Below are positions 24,817 to 34,910 of a stretch of DNA of 64,000 bases, in pieces. The stretch is from Choanephora cucurbitarum (taxonomy: Eukaryota; Mucoromycota; Mucoromycetes; Mucorales; Choanephoraceae): NCBI GenBank assembly GCA_025331435.1, contig JAIWNI010000080.1, positions 1 to 64,000 on the forward strand, in the 5' to 3' direction. Within the stretch, counting starts at the first letter, position 1, and every line of letters begins with the position of its first letter. Both the position numbers and the translations under genes were made by a program. The notes beneath the pieces are model-generated. The model worked only from the letters and a program-made list of their open reading frames with translations, had not been told where the DNA came from and made no database searches.

Positions 24817-24990
24817 TTTTTTCTTTTGTATGTATGATAAAAATAAGGAGAAAGGAAACAGAAAAAAAAAAAGTTTGGCATTGACTTACTGTGCCAAAAA
24901 AAAATACGTGACTAAATTTAGTGAATGACATCAAGCTTTCTATCACTTTACAGAATGAAGCTTATAGTATAAAGTGACTCTGTTTTTTTT

Positions 24991-25152
24991 CTATTGAAAG
25001 GAGAAGTTTTTACCTGGATCATCAGACATGAATTGAGCCAACCAATCGGAGGATGGCAAGTACAAGATGAAACGTTGAACAAGCCTATCTTGTGACAAGG
25101 CACCGTAAGAAAAAAATGGAAGGGAGAAAGAGAGAGAGAATAACAGTTGCAT
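24991..25152 (-). CDS. Putative 53-aa small secreted or membrane protein
   Basis: ORF beginning MQLLFSLSFSLPFFSYGALS, a possible signal peptide, followed by DRLVQRFILYLPSSDWLAQF, which looks like real coding sequence. It ends a few residues later. A potential donor (CAG/GTAAAA) follows the DWLAQF segment, but the next AG is only 23 nt away, too close for an intron, so the true gene model may be longer. Divergent from the PEBP gene by 148 bp. Family not recognised. Confidence 0.3.
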   Translation of the reverse strand: MQLLFSLSFSLPFFSYGALSQDRLVQRFILYLPSSDWLAQFMSDDPGKNFSFQ

Positions 25153-25300
25153 AATTCTGAAGATCCAAACAATAAAAAGAGGAGAAAGAGATGCAGATAA
25201 AGAAAGGAGTAAAAGAGCGCATCTCAAGTATTAAAAGTTGTGAATTCTGACTCTCTTTTTTCTTCTCATTTTCTTCTGTGTCACTGTGAACTATAAAGAT

Positions 25301-26071
25301 ATGAAAGGATATCAGTCAGCCAGAATTTCTCTCTTTCTTTTTGCTTTCTGGTTTGTCATGGCTCAAGAAATAGATTATGCAACTCAAGCATTGGCTGCTT
25401 TGAATGAACATCAAGTGGTGCCTGATGGTAAAAAAAAACTAGTTATCATGTGGTCTATCTAACTTTGTTTGACATAGTGATTCCTTTTGAATTGAGAGTA
25501 ACCACTGAATTACAAGTGAGTTATCCCAACAGTCATCAATGGGTTCAACTGGGTAATTCCTTGACGCCTGCTGAAGCAAGTGAGCCACCTACAGTTGAAT
25601 TTGTCCCTCCTCAACGATCTGAGAAATATACACTTGTGATGGTAAACTTATTTCCCTTTTTTTAAAAAAAACATCTCACTTATTGATACCAGACTGACCC
25701 TGATGCTCCTTCCCGTACGGATCCCAAATTTGGTCCTTGGCGTCATTGGATAGTGACCAACATTGATGGTAAAAAAAAAGATGATACATAGAATGAAATG
25801 ACAGTCAAATTGACTCCTCATGATAGGTCAAGAGGTTCAAAAGAGTTTAAAGGATCTCAGCCATCATCATACACCTTATGTGGGTCCTGGTCCCCCACCC
25901 AACTCAGGCACACATCGTTATGTGTTTCTACTCTACCGACAGAGACATGAAAAGGATTTTACTCCCATGGGAACCGAAAGAGAAGAACGTCGTAAGTTTG
26001 ATCTTCGTGCCTTTGAGACAGAGAATGAACTTCAATTGGTTTCTGCCAATTTCTTTACTTGCCCTACTTAA
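25301..26071 (+). CDS. Secreted phosphatidylethanolamine-binding protein-like (PEBP/TFS1)
   Basis: Four exons, 25301-25427, 25478-25641, 25693-25768 and 25827-26071, give 203 aa. The first exon starts with a hydrophobic leader ([13 protein letters not shown]) typical of a signal peptide, unusual for yeast TFS1 but seen in some PEBPs. The PEBP ligand-pocket motifs are clear: [19 protein letters not shown] and later [12 protein letters not shown]. PEBPs bind anionic groups of lipids; yeast TFS1 inhibits carboxypeptidase Y. An exported or vacuolar protein is inferred from the leader. Convergent with eIF1, 54 bp between stops. Confidence 0.92.
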
Positions 26072-26125
26072 AATAAAAACTTTCCCACACAAATAATAAT
26101 AAAAAGGAGGGTATATTTTTTTTAT

Positions 26126-26558
26126 TTAAAAACCATGAATCTTGATGTCTGTCTTGGTAGCAATATTCTCATTGACCAAGAATTCTGCAATCTTGAGTCT
26201 CTGATCTCCTGCTAACTGTAGGATATCACCAAATTCTTCATGCTCAACTACTTTACCACTACAGGCAAATTCCTTTCGAAAGACCTTCAAGATCTTCTTG
26301 GCATCATATTCCTTAGGAAGTCCTTGAAGAGTTGTCACTGTCTTTCGACCATTTCGTTGTTGAATACGCAAATCTGATATCATGAGATGGACTGTAGACT
26401 ATGTTGATCTTCACTTACGAATATTTCTAGTGTTTGTTGTCTGCACTGTGGTCTCTTCAACATCAGCAAATGGGTCTATTCAACAATGTCAATGCCAATA
26501 TCATGTAGTGCTTTCTTCTCTTACCAAATGGGACACTGAGCTCTTCAATACTGGACAT
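26126..26558 (-). CDS. SUI1: Translation initiation factor eIF1 (SUI1)
   Basis: Three exons, 26558-26525, 26475-26419 and 26373-26126, encode 112 aa, the usual eIF1 length. HLRIQQRNGRKTVTTLQGLP and the end DIKIHGF are diagnostic of eIF1; VEHEEFGDILQLAGDQR lies between. eIF1 binds the 40S subunit near the P site and enforces start codon selection. The first two exons are tiny (34 and 57 nt) and encode the flexible N-terminal tail. Confidence 0.97.
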
Positions 26559-27327
26559 GAAAAAAAAAGAAAGATAATTTAAAAAAAAGAAGAATAACAT
26601 ACAAAGCTATTTAAACTCTTTTCTGTACCTTCATCTATTTGAATTTCCGATAGCATGAATTCTATAGTCTGATGAAAATGTTGCCGCAGTTTATCGATGG
26701 TCAGACAAACAAGAATTGCCACATAAAAAATGAGCTCAAACACAAGACATAAATCACTCTTTGGGATTAGTGAACTTTTTTTTGAACATAGAACCCAAAT
26801 AGCCAACCTCTTTTCGAAAAAAGGTCATTACAGCATGAAATTCACTTAAAAAAAAAAGAGTAATTTTACTATATTCTAAATTTGGAAATGATGAAACCCA
26901 CTTTTGAAAGTCAGTATATAGATCACTTTTTTACATACTGTTCATGAATGACTAATTTTAGTAGATAAGATCCTCAGCTTAAAAAAAAAGAAATGGAGAT
27001 AAGATGAAAACAAAGAAAACTTAACCCTTTTTTCCTTATCTCGTGTTTAAAAGAAGGGTACATTTCATTCTTTCCGAGGATGTTGCTTTAGAGAGAGAGA
27101 GATTTCAGGAGAAAGATAAACAAATTGAAAGATAACAGATCTCTTTTGATTGGAAGCTATTTTCTCCGATGCAATAGAGTAAAAAAAAAAACCAGAGATT
27201 GACTATCACTGACCAATCAAATCAATTGAATATCGCTAATCTATCTTACAGATAAAAAAAAAAAAGAGAGATCCCCTTTTTTTCTTTAAAATTTTTTATT
27301 TTTTTTCTCTCTTTTTTTATACTCTCT
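26559..27327. other. Intergenic region eIF1 / GATA factor
   Basis: A 775-bp divergent region with many A and T tracts. A minus-strand open stretch at 26579-26830 has a hydrophobic segment but no recognisable domain or consistent start, so it is not called. The long T-rich tract just before 27,320 is the leader of the GATA gene. Confidence 0.5.
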
Positions 27328-27336
27328 ATGAAATGA
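27328..27336 (+). promoter_or_regulatory. Minimal uORF overlapping the GATA factor start
   Basis: The sequence ATGAAATGA puts a two-codon uORF (Met-Lys-stop) in front of the main ATG at 27333. The uORF stop codon TGA overlaps the main start codon by two bases. This arrangement could permit termination-reinitiation or leaky scanning and so control translation; the effect is inferred. Confidence 0.5.
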
Positions 27337-28463
27337 CTGTAAAGTCTCCATTTTACAATAAACCATCTACTTCCACCAGTGTAGATTCATGTCATAAATG
27401 CCCGTTAATACAACCTCTCGAGACTGATTTGTCCAAGAAGAATAAACAACAACAACAAAAAGTCCAGCCCTCTTCTGGCTTCGAACCGACTCAGTCTGCC
27501 TCTTCCAGCAATAATCTCTTTATTGAGCCGAGCAACTCCAGTGTTGCGAAATCGGACATTGGAAGTACGGCCGTCACCTCGTGTTCGAACTGTGGTACCA
27601 CTACCACTCCCCTATGGCGAAGATCGCCTGTTGGAGAAACTATCTGTAATGCCTGTGGTCTCTATCTCAAGGCCCGTAATACCACTCGCCCTGTCTGGTT
27701 AAAGCGTAATGCCTATAAACGCCCTAAACAAACCATCAGTCCAGTTGCCCTTGCCCCTCGTATCCCCACTCCTCCTCCTCTTCTTTTGTTGGCTCCTGCA
27801 CCACCCAAGATAGAACCTAATAAAGAAGAACACCTTTCTTCAGCCTTGATCTGTGCTAACTGTCAAACAACCACCACACCTTTATGGAGACGAGATGAAT
27901 CAGGCCAACCTATCTGTAATGCCTGTGGACTCTATTTCAAATTACACAGTATTCATCGACCCATCACCATGAAACGATCCACCATCAAACGTCGTAAACG
28001 AGTGACGGCAGCTACCATGGTCACCCATCAGCCTGTCTATTATCAACACCCTTCTACCGATCCACCTACCAAACGCACCGACCATCTACGTCCTCTCTTG
28101 CCTGCCTCACCTGATCCCATTGAACCCAATGCCTTTCAACCTACTCGTTATCTTCCTTCCCCACCTATGCGTCCCATCAAGAACAACATTGCCTGTCTGT
28201 TGAACCCTGAGATTGAACGTCAAGATAGAAGTCTGCCCAGTTTGCCTTCTCCACCATTGCCTTATGATGAAATGTTACCCAATCAACATACGACTGAACC
28301 TCTCAATCGACTATTTCAGCATGGTCAACCTACTCAAGAGGTATTGGAGGCACATCGTATTGAACTAAAGCGTGAAGTGACCAATCTGACTTCTCTCTTG
28401 AGTCGTACAACTGCCATGCTTCAGAATATCGATCATGTCATGGCTGTTGCCAATCATCAATAA
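27333..28463 (+). CDS. Two-finger GATA transcription factor
   Basis: Single exon, 376 aa. Two GATA zinc fingers of the CX2CX17CX2C class: CSNCGTTTTPLWRR ... CNACGLYLKARN around residue 85 and CANCQTTTTPLWRR ... CNACGLYFKLH around residue 170, each with a basic tail. Two fingers in one protein is the layout of the fungal iron regulators (SreA/Fep1/Urbs1), but the cysteine-rich segment those have between the fingers is absent here; the spacer is Pro/Leu-rich. The C terminus (about 335-376) is a predicted coiled coil with heptad Leu, similar in position to the Fep1 dimerisation region. Iron regulation is only a possibility. Confidence 0.93.
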   Translation: MTVKSPFYNKPSTSTSVDSCHKCPLIQPLETDLSKKNKQQQQKVQPSSGFEPTQSASSSNNLFIEPSNSSVAKSDIGSTAVTSCSNCGTTTTPLWRRSPVGETICNACGLYLKARNTTRPVWLKRNAYKRPKQTISPVALAPRIPTPPPLLLLAPAPPKIEPNKEEHLSSALICANCQTTTTPLWRRDESGQPICNACGLYFKLHSIHRPITMKRSTIKRRKRVTAATMVTHQPVYYQHPSTDPPTKRTDHLRPLLPASPDPIEPNAFQPTRYLPSPPMRPIKNNIACLLNPEIERQDRSLPSLPSPPLPYDEMLPNQHTTEPLNRLFQHGQPTQEVLEAHRIELKREVTNLTSLLSRTTAMLQNIDHVMAVANHQ

Positions 28464-28744
28464 AATTCTCCCTTAAAATCACTTGGAATTTCACATGTTT
28501 ATCGGGTGAATTGATTTCCATTTAAAGCATTCTAATTCTCTTTTCTTTTCTTTTTTCTTTTTTATCATTGAGTCAGGTAAAAAAAAATTTTTTTTTTTTA
28601 TATAAGGATGAGTCTGGATTTCTCCTAATAATTAAGATTAAATAATCATATACTTTCTTAAGTAAAGAATTTTATGTAATCATAAATTATATAGAGTTGT
28701 CATTTGCCTTATTTCCAACATTCTCTCTCTCTCTCTTTCTTATT

Positions 28745-29421
28745 ATGATATCCAACCAAGTAAAGTGAGTGAATAAAAAGAAGCCTCTATAGTCATCACT
28801 GACATTCTATTTATAAAGCATCCTCAAGTATTGACGCCTATCTATCTTCGTCATGCAGACTATACCATAGCACCTATCAAAAAGAAACAACAGAGACCCA
28901 TTCAACCTTATCCACCTCCAACTGAAAAGAGACAAAAGAGTGTACGAGATAGTCTGACTGATGATGAAAAGAGAGTAAATCATATTCTATCTGAACAAAA
29001 GCGTCGAAATACAATACGCTCAGGATTCAAAGAACTCACAGAGATGATTCCTACCCTCAAGAATATCAACCATTCAAAAAGCACCATTCTCTTTAAGGCA
29101 GTGGACTATATTCACTATCTTGAAAGGCGTAATCGATCACTGCATGATAAACTGGCTGGACTTCAATTACGTATTCAGATGGATAACAAGAAAAAGACGA
29201 AACCCACTCCTGTCTCTCATCATGACCTTGGTCATCTCCCTCCAGACACAGTTCATGCTCTCTTGATTCACAAACAACAACAACAGCAACTAGAGGAACT
29301 AAAGGTTCAGTTACGCTCTCAACAACGATTACTCACTCAACATCTCTTTGCTCATCCCACCAAGTCAAACACACCCATCTATCGTTCTATCGCTATACCA
29401 ACCACACAACCATCTATTTAA
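28745..29421 (+). CDS. bHLH transcription factor (MLX/INO4-like)
   Basis: Two exons, 28745-28759 (only MISNQ) and 28819-29421, give 205 aa. The DNA-binding domain reads NHILSEQKRRNTIRSGFKEL, loop, then STILFKAVDYIHYLERRNR; the E-x-x-RR core of the basic region is present, so E-box binding is expected. Helix 2 runs into a short leucine-zipper-like extension (LHDKLAGLQLRIQ). A Gln-rich segment follows. The first exon was chosen because the open frame has no ATG and the GTAAAG donor plus AAAG acceptor join in phase with a CTGAC branch-like site between them. Confidence 0.85.
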
Positions 29422-29795
29422 CCCACTCTACTCTCTACTTTATGACTTTCTACTTTATGACTTTATGAATTAAACATCTAACTCCTAAAATGTGGGGTCA
29501 TATGCTTTATTGGTACAGTCCATGATTGGTTCAAACCATTGCTGATGTCATTGAATGCCAACACATCATTTGATTGGCTATCCATAGTTGGACGTTGATT
29601 TTTTTTTTGAAAATTTTTTCTTTACCGCAGACGCACAAAAAAAGATATAACTTTCCTTTAAAATAAAAAAAAAAAAATAAAATTAAAGAAGAGGCTTGGC
29701 AGAAGGCTTATATCGTACTCTTGCTTTTCCTCTAACACTACCTATTATCACCTTCAACTCCGGTTCAGTCAAATTAAAAAAAAAAAAAGTTCCCG
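29422..29795. other. Intergenic, between two transcription factor genes
   Basis: AT-rich spacer with A-runs up to 12 nt ahead of the next start codon. Nothing else recognised. Confidence 0.6.
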
Positions 29796-31514
29796 ATGGC
29801 TCGTGTTCATTTATTCTCTACAAGCTCACCTCATCAACGTAAACACTCACCTGAATACGATCTGATAACTGAAGAACCCTCGGACAATATCACAATAGCT
29901 GCCACACCTAAAGAAGACTACCATGAGATAACATCAAGCAATGCTGCCTTGACAGCTGCCTTATTACAGAACGCTCAAGAGAGTAACGAGATGGTAGGTG
30001 CAGTGGCTGCTGCCTTGTCAGTCAAGCCAGAGTCATTACAGACAGAAGCTGAACAACCACCTTCACCTACAAAAGAAGGACAGCAACAGGATGTGCCATT
30101 GGATCAGGCTGCTGCTGCTACTGCACTTCAGTTATTAGGTCTATCACAATCCAAAGAGAAACAAGAAGAGACACCACAGCCAACAGAAGAAGAAGAAGAG
30201 GAGGAAATAGAAGAAGAAGAAGAAGAAGAAACACAGTTTGCCAATGCATTAGAAGTGGATTTGAACAGTGAAGATATGATTCAAGATTATAAGCGAGGTA
30301 CATGGACCCGAGAAGAAGATGAACTGTTGCTTGCGGGCATCAAGAAGTTTGGTTACGGTCGTTGGAAAGAGATTGCCACCACCATTCCCGGTCGAAAAGG
30401 GAAACAGTTGAAACAGAGATGGGATAATACATTAGCAGCAAAATATGTGGATCAAGAGTGGCTCAAGAACAAGATCCGTAGCGATGAAGAAAATACACTT
30501 CATAAACAACAACAACAGATGGAAGACAAGACACTCAAGTTTCTAGAGGCAACCGACTGGAACGACATTGCACTCAAGATCACTGAAAAGGCCCGAGAAG
30601 GCGATCATCATGCGATCGAGACACTGTTATCTCAGGCACTGTTGGGTACAGTCGCTAACCATGCAGCCGCTTCAGGTTCATCCAGTCAACCCAGCCCATC
30701 TCACACACACGATACCGCCACCCTCAGCACACCCAGTAGTACCCATCTTACCTCCACCACAGAAGCCAACGAAACCCTTGGCCTCTCCTTCACTCGACCT
30801 GCCTCAAACAATCCAGCCTCCACGCCACCGCCCAACACTTTGAATTATGCAGATGCAGCTGCCTTGGCTCTGTATGCTACTCAACTATCACAACACAATG
30901 CCAGTAATGGACTGCCTTATTTCTGCAATCCATTTCAAAATAACGATGCCGTCGCTGCTGCTGCTGCTGCTGCCGTGGCTGCTGTTCAACAACACACTCA
31001 AGACCCCACACTCAAGACCCAATCGACCACATCCTCACCTGTCACCACACCTTCTTTAGCAAACAGCACCAGAGCAGGACAGAAGAGGCGTCGATCCGAT
31101 CCAGCCTTGGCCGATACACAGAGTGCAGCCATGTCGATCTATGCCTCAGCTACACCGATCACGACCACCATCAACAATCAGACACAGACAGTCTATCCTT
31201 GTCTGTTCCCCAACTGTGGCAAGACCTTTGCTCGTCTCTATAATCTCAAAAGTCATTCACGTACACATACAGACGATCGGCCTTTTGTCTGTCCAGCCTG
31301 TACAGCTGCCTTTAGCCGAAACCATGATCTGAAACGACATAGTAAGATTCATGGTGGTGATAAACCTTATAAATGTGAAGGATGTCAAAAGAGTTTCTCC
31401 AGGTATGTTTATACATAAGGCGTGTTCTGTTCACTTATTCTCTGTTGTAGATTGGATGCATTGAAACGTCATAAAAGCAATCAAAGGAATAAGCAAGGTT
31501 GTGCTGATGTTTAG
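29796..31514 (+). CDS. Transcription factor combining a Myb/SANT repeat with C2H2 zinc fingers
   Basis: Two exons, 29796-31402 and 31451-31514, give 556 aa. An acidic Glu run (residues about 130-148) precedes a Myb repeat: [20 protein letters not shown] then [17 protein letters not shown] and RWDN. The middle is Ser/Thr/Pro/Ala-rich with a poly-Ala run. The C terminus has three C2H2 fingers: [40 protein letters not shown] and [10 protein letters not shown] joined by splicing to [10 protein letters not shown]. The third finger has one clear His and then a Cys nine residues later, so it is atypical. Both domain types bind DNA, so this protein probably reads two sites. Stop is TAG. Confidence 0.9.
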
Positions 31515-32024
31515 ACTGCAAAAGAATGCATTGATGTAAATAGTGTTTCTACTGAATCATATTTTTATTATAAAATGTTTAAGAAATATGATGTCAAAAA
31601 AGATACGTCTTTGTTTCTAGGAGGAAACCATGTAGCAGAGACAAGTGAATCATTCGACCTGTTGCCACCTAAGGCTAACATGAGCTTATCCAATAGTGTT
31701 TCTGGAAAGATATCCTCTCTATTTGCTCACTTGAGAATAAATACCAACTGTATTGATAGAAACCATGACAATTGGCTAGGGTACAGCTTCACTGAAACAG
31801 GACTGTAGTTTATGTTATGAAATAAAAGGATCGTGTCTTTGCATTGTGATGAAATAGGCTTAGAGAGAGAGACAAAAAAAAAAGGATTTTTTTTTGTAGA
31901 TCGTGCAGTCAATCAAAGTCATACCATGGTAACTTCAAAACGATGTTTAATTTTCTAAAAAAGAGATTCAATGTACAATACAGGGTTATTTACAGACGAT
32001 AGCCTTGGCTCAACACCACCATGT
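31515..32024. other. Intergenic, convergent 3' ends
   Basis: Between the Myb/C2H2 gene and the NDUFAF8-like gene. A plus-strand open frame at 31575-31808 has no homology I can see and is not called. Confidence 0.55.
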
Positions 32025-32258
32025 CTACCACTTCTTCTTCATCTAAAGAAAAAAAAAATGAGTCTACTTGAGATGGGTAAAATGACATCAAGAGCTTACA
32101 ACTTGTTGAACACATTGTTTAAAGGCTTCAAATTCTTTTTGACACATATTCTTTTGAACATCCTTATAACTCAAGGCAATGCATTGTCCATACGCTGTAG
32201 CCTGAGCAGGGCAAGAAGCAACACTTTTGGCTAATTGTGCAACACCTTTTTGCTTCAT
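32025..32258 (-). CDS. NDUFAF8: Twin CX9C protein, NDUFAF8-like complex I assembly factor
   Basis: Two exons, 32258-32100 and 32042-32025, give 58 aa. It has exactly two CX9C motifs: CPAQATAYGQC and CQKEFEAFKQC, 14-15 residues apart, matching the pattern of human NDUFAF8 (C17orf89: CGAEAAAYGRC ... CAREFEALRSC). Such proteins are imported into the mitochondrial intermembrane space by the Mia40 pathway; NDUFAF8 partners NDUFAF5 in complex I assembly. The last exon encodes only MKKKW, and reading through the donor would end after three other residues, so the C terminus is uncertain. Divergent from AP-3 sigma, 92 bp between starts. Confidence 0.78.
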
Positions 32259-32350
32259 GTTGAAATGGAAAGAAAAAAAAAAAAGTAAAGAAAATTGCGG
32301 TTGTTGAAACGATTACGTTGAAACACTTTTTTCCTTTTTCTTCCATAAAT

Positions 32351-33050
32351 ATGATCAAGTCAGTCCTCATCTTTAACAATCACGGCAAACCACGTCTCAT
32401 CAAATTTTATCAACAAATTGTAAGTGTCATTAGAAACTTTAGCCTGTGCCGAATTTTAACATTCTACATAAAAGGACATTGCAACACAACAAGCATTAGT
32501 ACAAGAGATCTTTTCACTTGTTTCAAAACGACCGGATACAGCATGTAACTTTCTAGAAGGCAGTAAATTGCTCGGTGGAAAAGATACGCGCGTCATCTAT
32601 AGACATTATGCCACTCTTTATTTTGTATTTGTGGTAGACGAAAGTGAAAGTGAATTGGGTATTTTAGATTTAATCCAGGTAAACAAAAGGAGAAAAGCTA
32701 TAGGGCTTATACATTTTTTTTTCTCATCTATCTATGACAAGGTATTTGTGGAAAGTTTAGATCGATGCTTTGAGAATGTATGCGAACTGGATTTGGTAAG
32801 GCATTCGTTAGACTTTCTCTATTGACAACACATGTTAATAAGGTGGATATAGATTTTTCATTTTGATGAAGTACATGCTATTTTGTCAGAAATCATTCAA
32901 GGTGGTCTAGTGTTAGAAACAAACATGAATGAAATAGTCTCTGCTATTAACGAGATGAACAAAGCTAAAAAGAAGACAAGTGGTGGCATGACTGCTAGCA
33001 ACTTAAGCTTAAGAGCTACTGAAACCTTAAGGAACGGTTTTCGTCATTAG
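32351..33050 (+). CDS. APS3: AP-3 complex subunit sigma
   Basis: Four exons, 32351-32419, 32475-32678, 32742-32795 and 32853-33050, give 174 aa. MIKSVLIFNNHGKPRLIKFY is the AP-3 sigma start, followed by YRHYATLYFVFVVDESESEL, GILDLIQVFVESLDRCFENV and LVLETNMNEIV. The subunit belongs to the AP-3 adaptor that carries cargo from the trans-Golgi or endosomes to vacuoles. A 49-bp gap separates its stop from the stop of the convergent septin gene. Confidence 0.97.
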
Positions 33051-33099
33051 GACACATATCATGATACCTCTCTTTTTTTTTTTAATGTAAAATAATCAT

Positions 33100-34251
33100 T
33101 TAAACAAATCCAACTGTATCAGTAGGTGGACGCTTGAGTCTACGGTTCATCAGTTTCTCCGAACGGTATTGTTCATAAAAGCGTTCAAATGTATCTACCC
33201 GAAGCATATCTCGATGCGTGGACAGTAACATCTGTTTCAGACACACAAAATCACAATGCTTGGTGTTCTCGCATTCCACCATTGCCCAAGGATACCGCCT
33301 ACCTAGCGTTCCTTTGTCTGTCTGTTCTTTGCCTGTCGTGACATCGATGGGGCGACCCGAATAAGCGTCTTCTTCATAACTGATGAGCCTGAAAGGTATC
33401 TGTTGAATATAGTCCATCATGGCCTGAGCATCTTCATCATGGTCTTCATCAATCCAAATTTGAAGCAGTTCCATGCTTTTCTCGATCTGAGACTTTTCTT
33501 GATATGAGTTATCACTCTCACCTTCCACATCGATATGACCGTAGATAGGGATCTGAAAGACTTCCATGATTTCGTTTCGGAATGCCGTCTGGAGTACCTT
33601 GAGCTGAGCGGTTGTTAATGTGTCTGATTTTCCAATGACCGGTATCACATTCACCCGGGTACTAAGAAACTTGAGAATGTACTTGTCTGTCTCACTGATG
33701 GCTCTAGGTTGATGTGTATCAATGAAATAGAGACACGAATGAACATGAGGATCTTGTATTTTCTTGTCGCGTTTGATTTTCGTTTCCTGAACTCGAGATA
33801 TAAATATAGACAATAGATTATTTTCATTTGACTTACTTCAGCTAAGGTTCGAGCAAACTGATAATCAATGTATTTAGCAATGTAACTCAGATGGTGATCA
33901 ATTGTGAACCCGCTAGTAAAACCTGGTGTGTCAATCAATGTCAAGGCAATACGTTCATCTTCTCTTTGAATTTCCATAGATACAGTATAGAGACACTCAG
34001 TCGATTCAATAGGGCCCTAATCATTGTTGCTAAATATAGTACTGAATCAAGAAGAAAGAGAAGCGTGAATAACTTACTTTCAGAATCATGGGCTTAGATT
34101 CTTGAAATGAACCTTTGATCACCTCATCTTTTAATGTCTCACAAAAAGTTCGCACAAATGCTGTCTTTCCTGATCCAGAAGCACCTACCACCATCACATT
34201 CATATAGATGGTGGTATCTTTTTTAGGCCTAGTACGTTTAGCGCCTGACAT
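33100..34251 (-). CDS. Septin GTPase
   Basis: Three exons, 34251-34078, 34016-33837 and 33786-33100, give 346 aa. P loop GASGSGKT near residue 23, G3 motif DTPG, septin-type G4 GKSDTL, and the septin unique element near the end (RRYPWAMVECENTKHCDF ... LKQMLLSTH). A short basic N terminus (KRTRPKK) could bind phosphoinositides. There is almost no C-terminal coiled coil, unlike Cdc3/Cdc12. Septins polymerise into filaments at septa, necks and hyphal tips. Which septin group it belongs to is not clear; the sequence is divergent. Confidence 0.93.
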
Positions 34252-34910
34252 GTCTGTTGAATACAGTAGAATGAAAAGAAAGAGAGAGAGAGAGAGAGAA
34301 AACAAGATAGGTCCTTATTCATAAGTAGATTAAAGTTTAGACGTTGTTTGCTTGAAATAACCTAGAGATTGTGACAGGTCCACTTCAAAATAAGATGATA
34401 AACAAGAGAGATCAACATGGCTTATAGATAAGGTCATTCTAAAGAGTGTTATCTTGGATCACATAAGATATTATTGGTCATTGAATAATGCATGAACATC
34501 AGGCTTATAAAAAAAAAAATAGTATAAAAGGATAACTAAAGATACAAATAAATGAAAGATGGACATATTGTTTTTCTTTTGTTTGAATTAAACAAATTCT
34601 ATATGCGACAAGTTGTTTATTGTTACATTTGTTTGTATGAAAAGATGGGAATAAAGCAAAAATAAAAAAAAAAAAAAAATTATATGGATGAGATTTGTGT
34701 GTGATGAAAAAAACCAAATGTCTTTTGTTTTTTCCTTTTCAGTGAATATGTGCGAGAAATAAAGAGATACAAGAAAAAAGAAGTAATACTATACAAGATA
34801 TAATTATATAAAAAAAAGGGGGAAGAGGTACTTTGCTCTAAGCAAAAATGAAATGTGGCGTAAATGTATAAAATAATTTAAAAAGATGAAAAAAAAAAGT
34901 GAGTCGGATG
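34252..34910. other. Intergenic, very AT-rich
   Basis: Septin promoter side and 3' region of the glycosyltransferase. It contains a GA run near 34,278-34,300 and A-runs up to 15 nt. No gene seen. Confidence 0.6.

Noticed and set aside
26579..26830. Minus-strand ORF with a hydrophobic segment upstream of eIF1
   Set aside because: The ATG-initiated frame stops early and no splice choice gave a consistent protein; it lies in the eIF1 promoter.
29528..29537. GGTTCAAACC, a perfect tRNA B-box-like motif
   Set aside because: No A box at the right distance and no cloverleaf or acceptor stem around it.
31575..31808. 77-codon ORF after the Myb/C2H2 gene
   Set aside because: Likely the 3' UTR of that gene; no recognisable feature.
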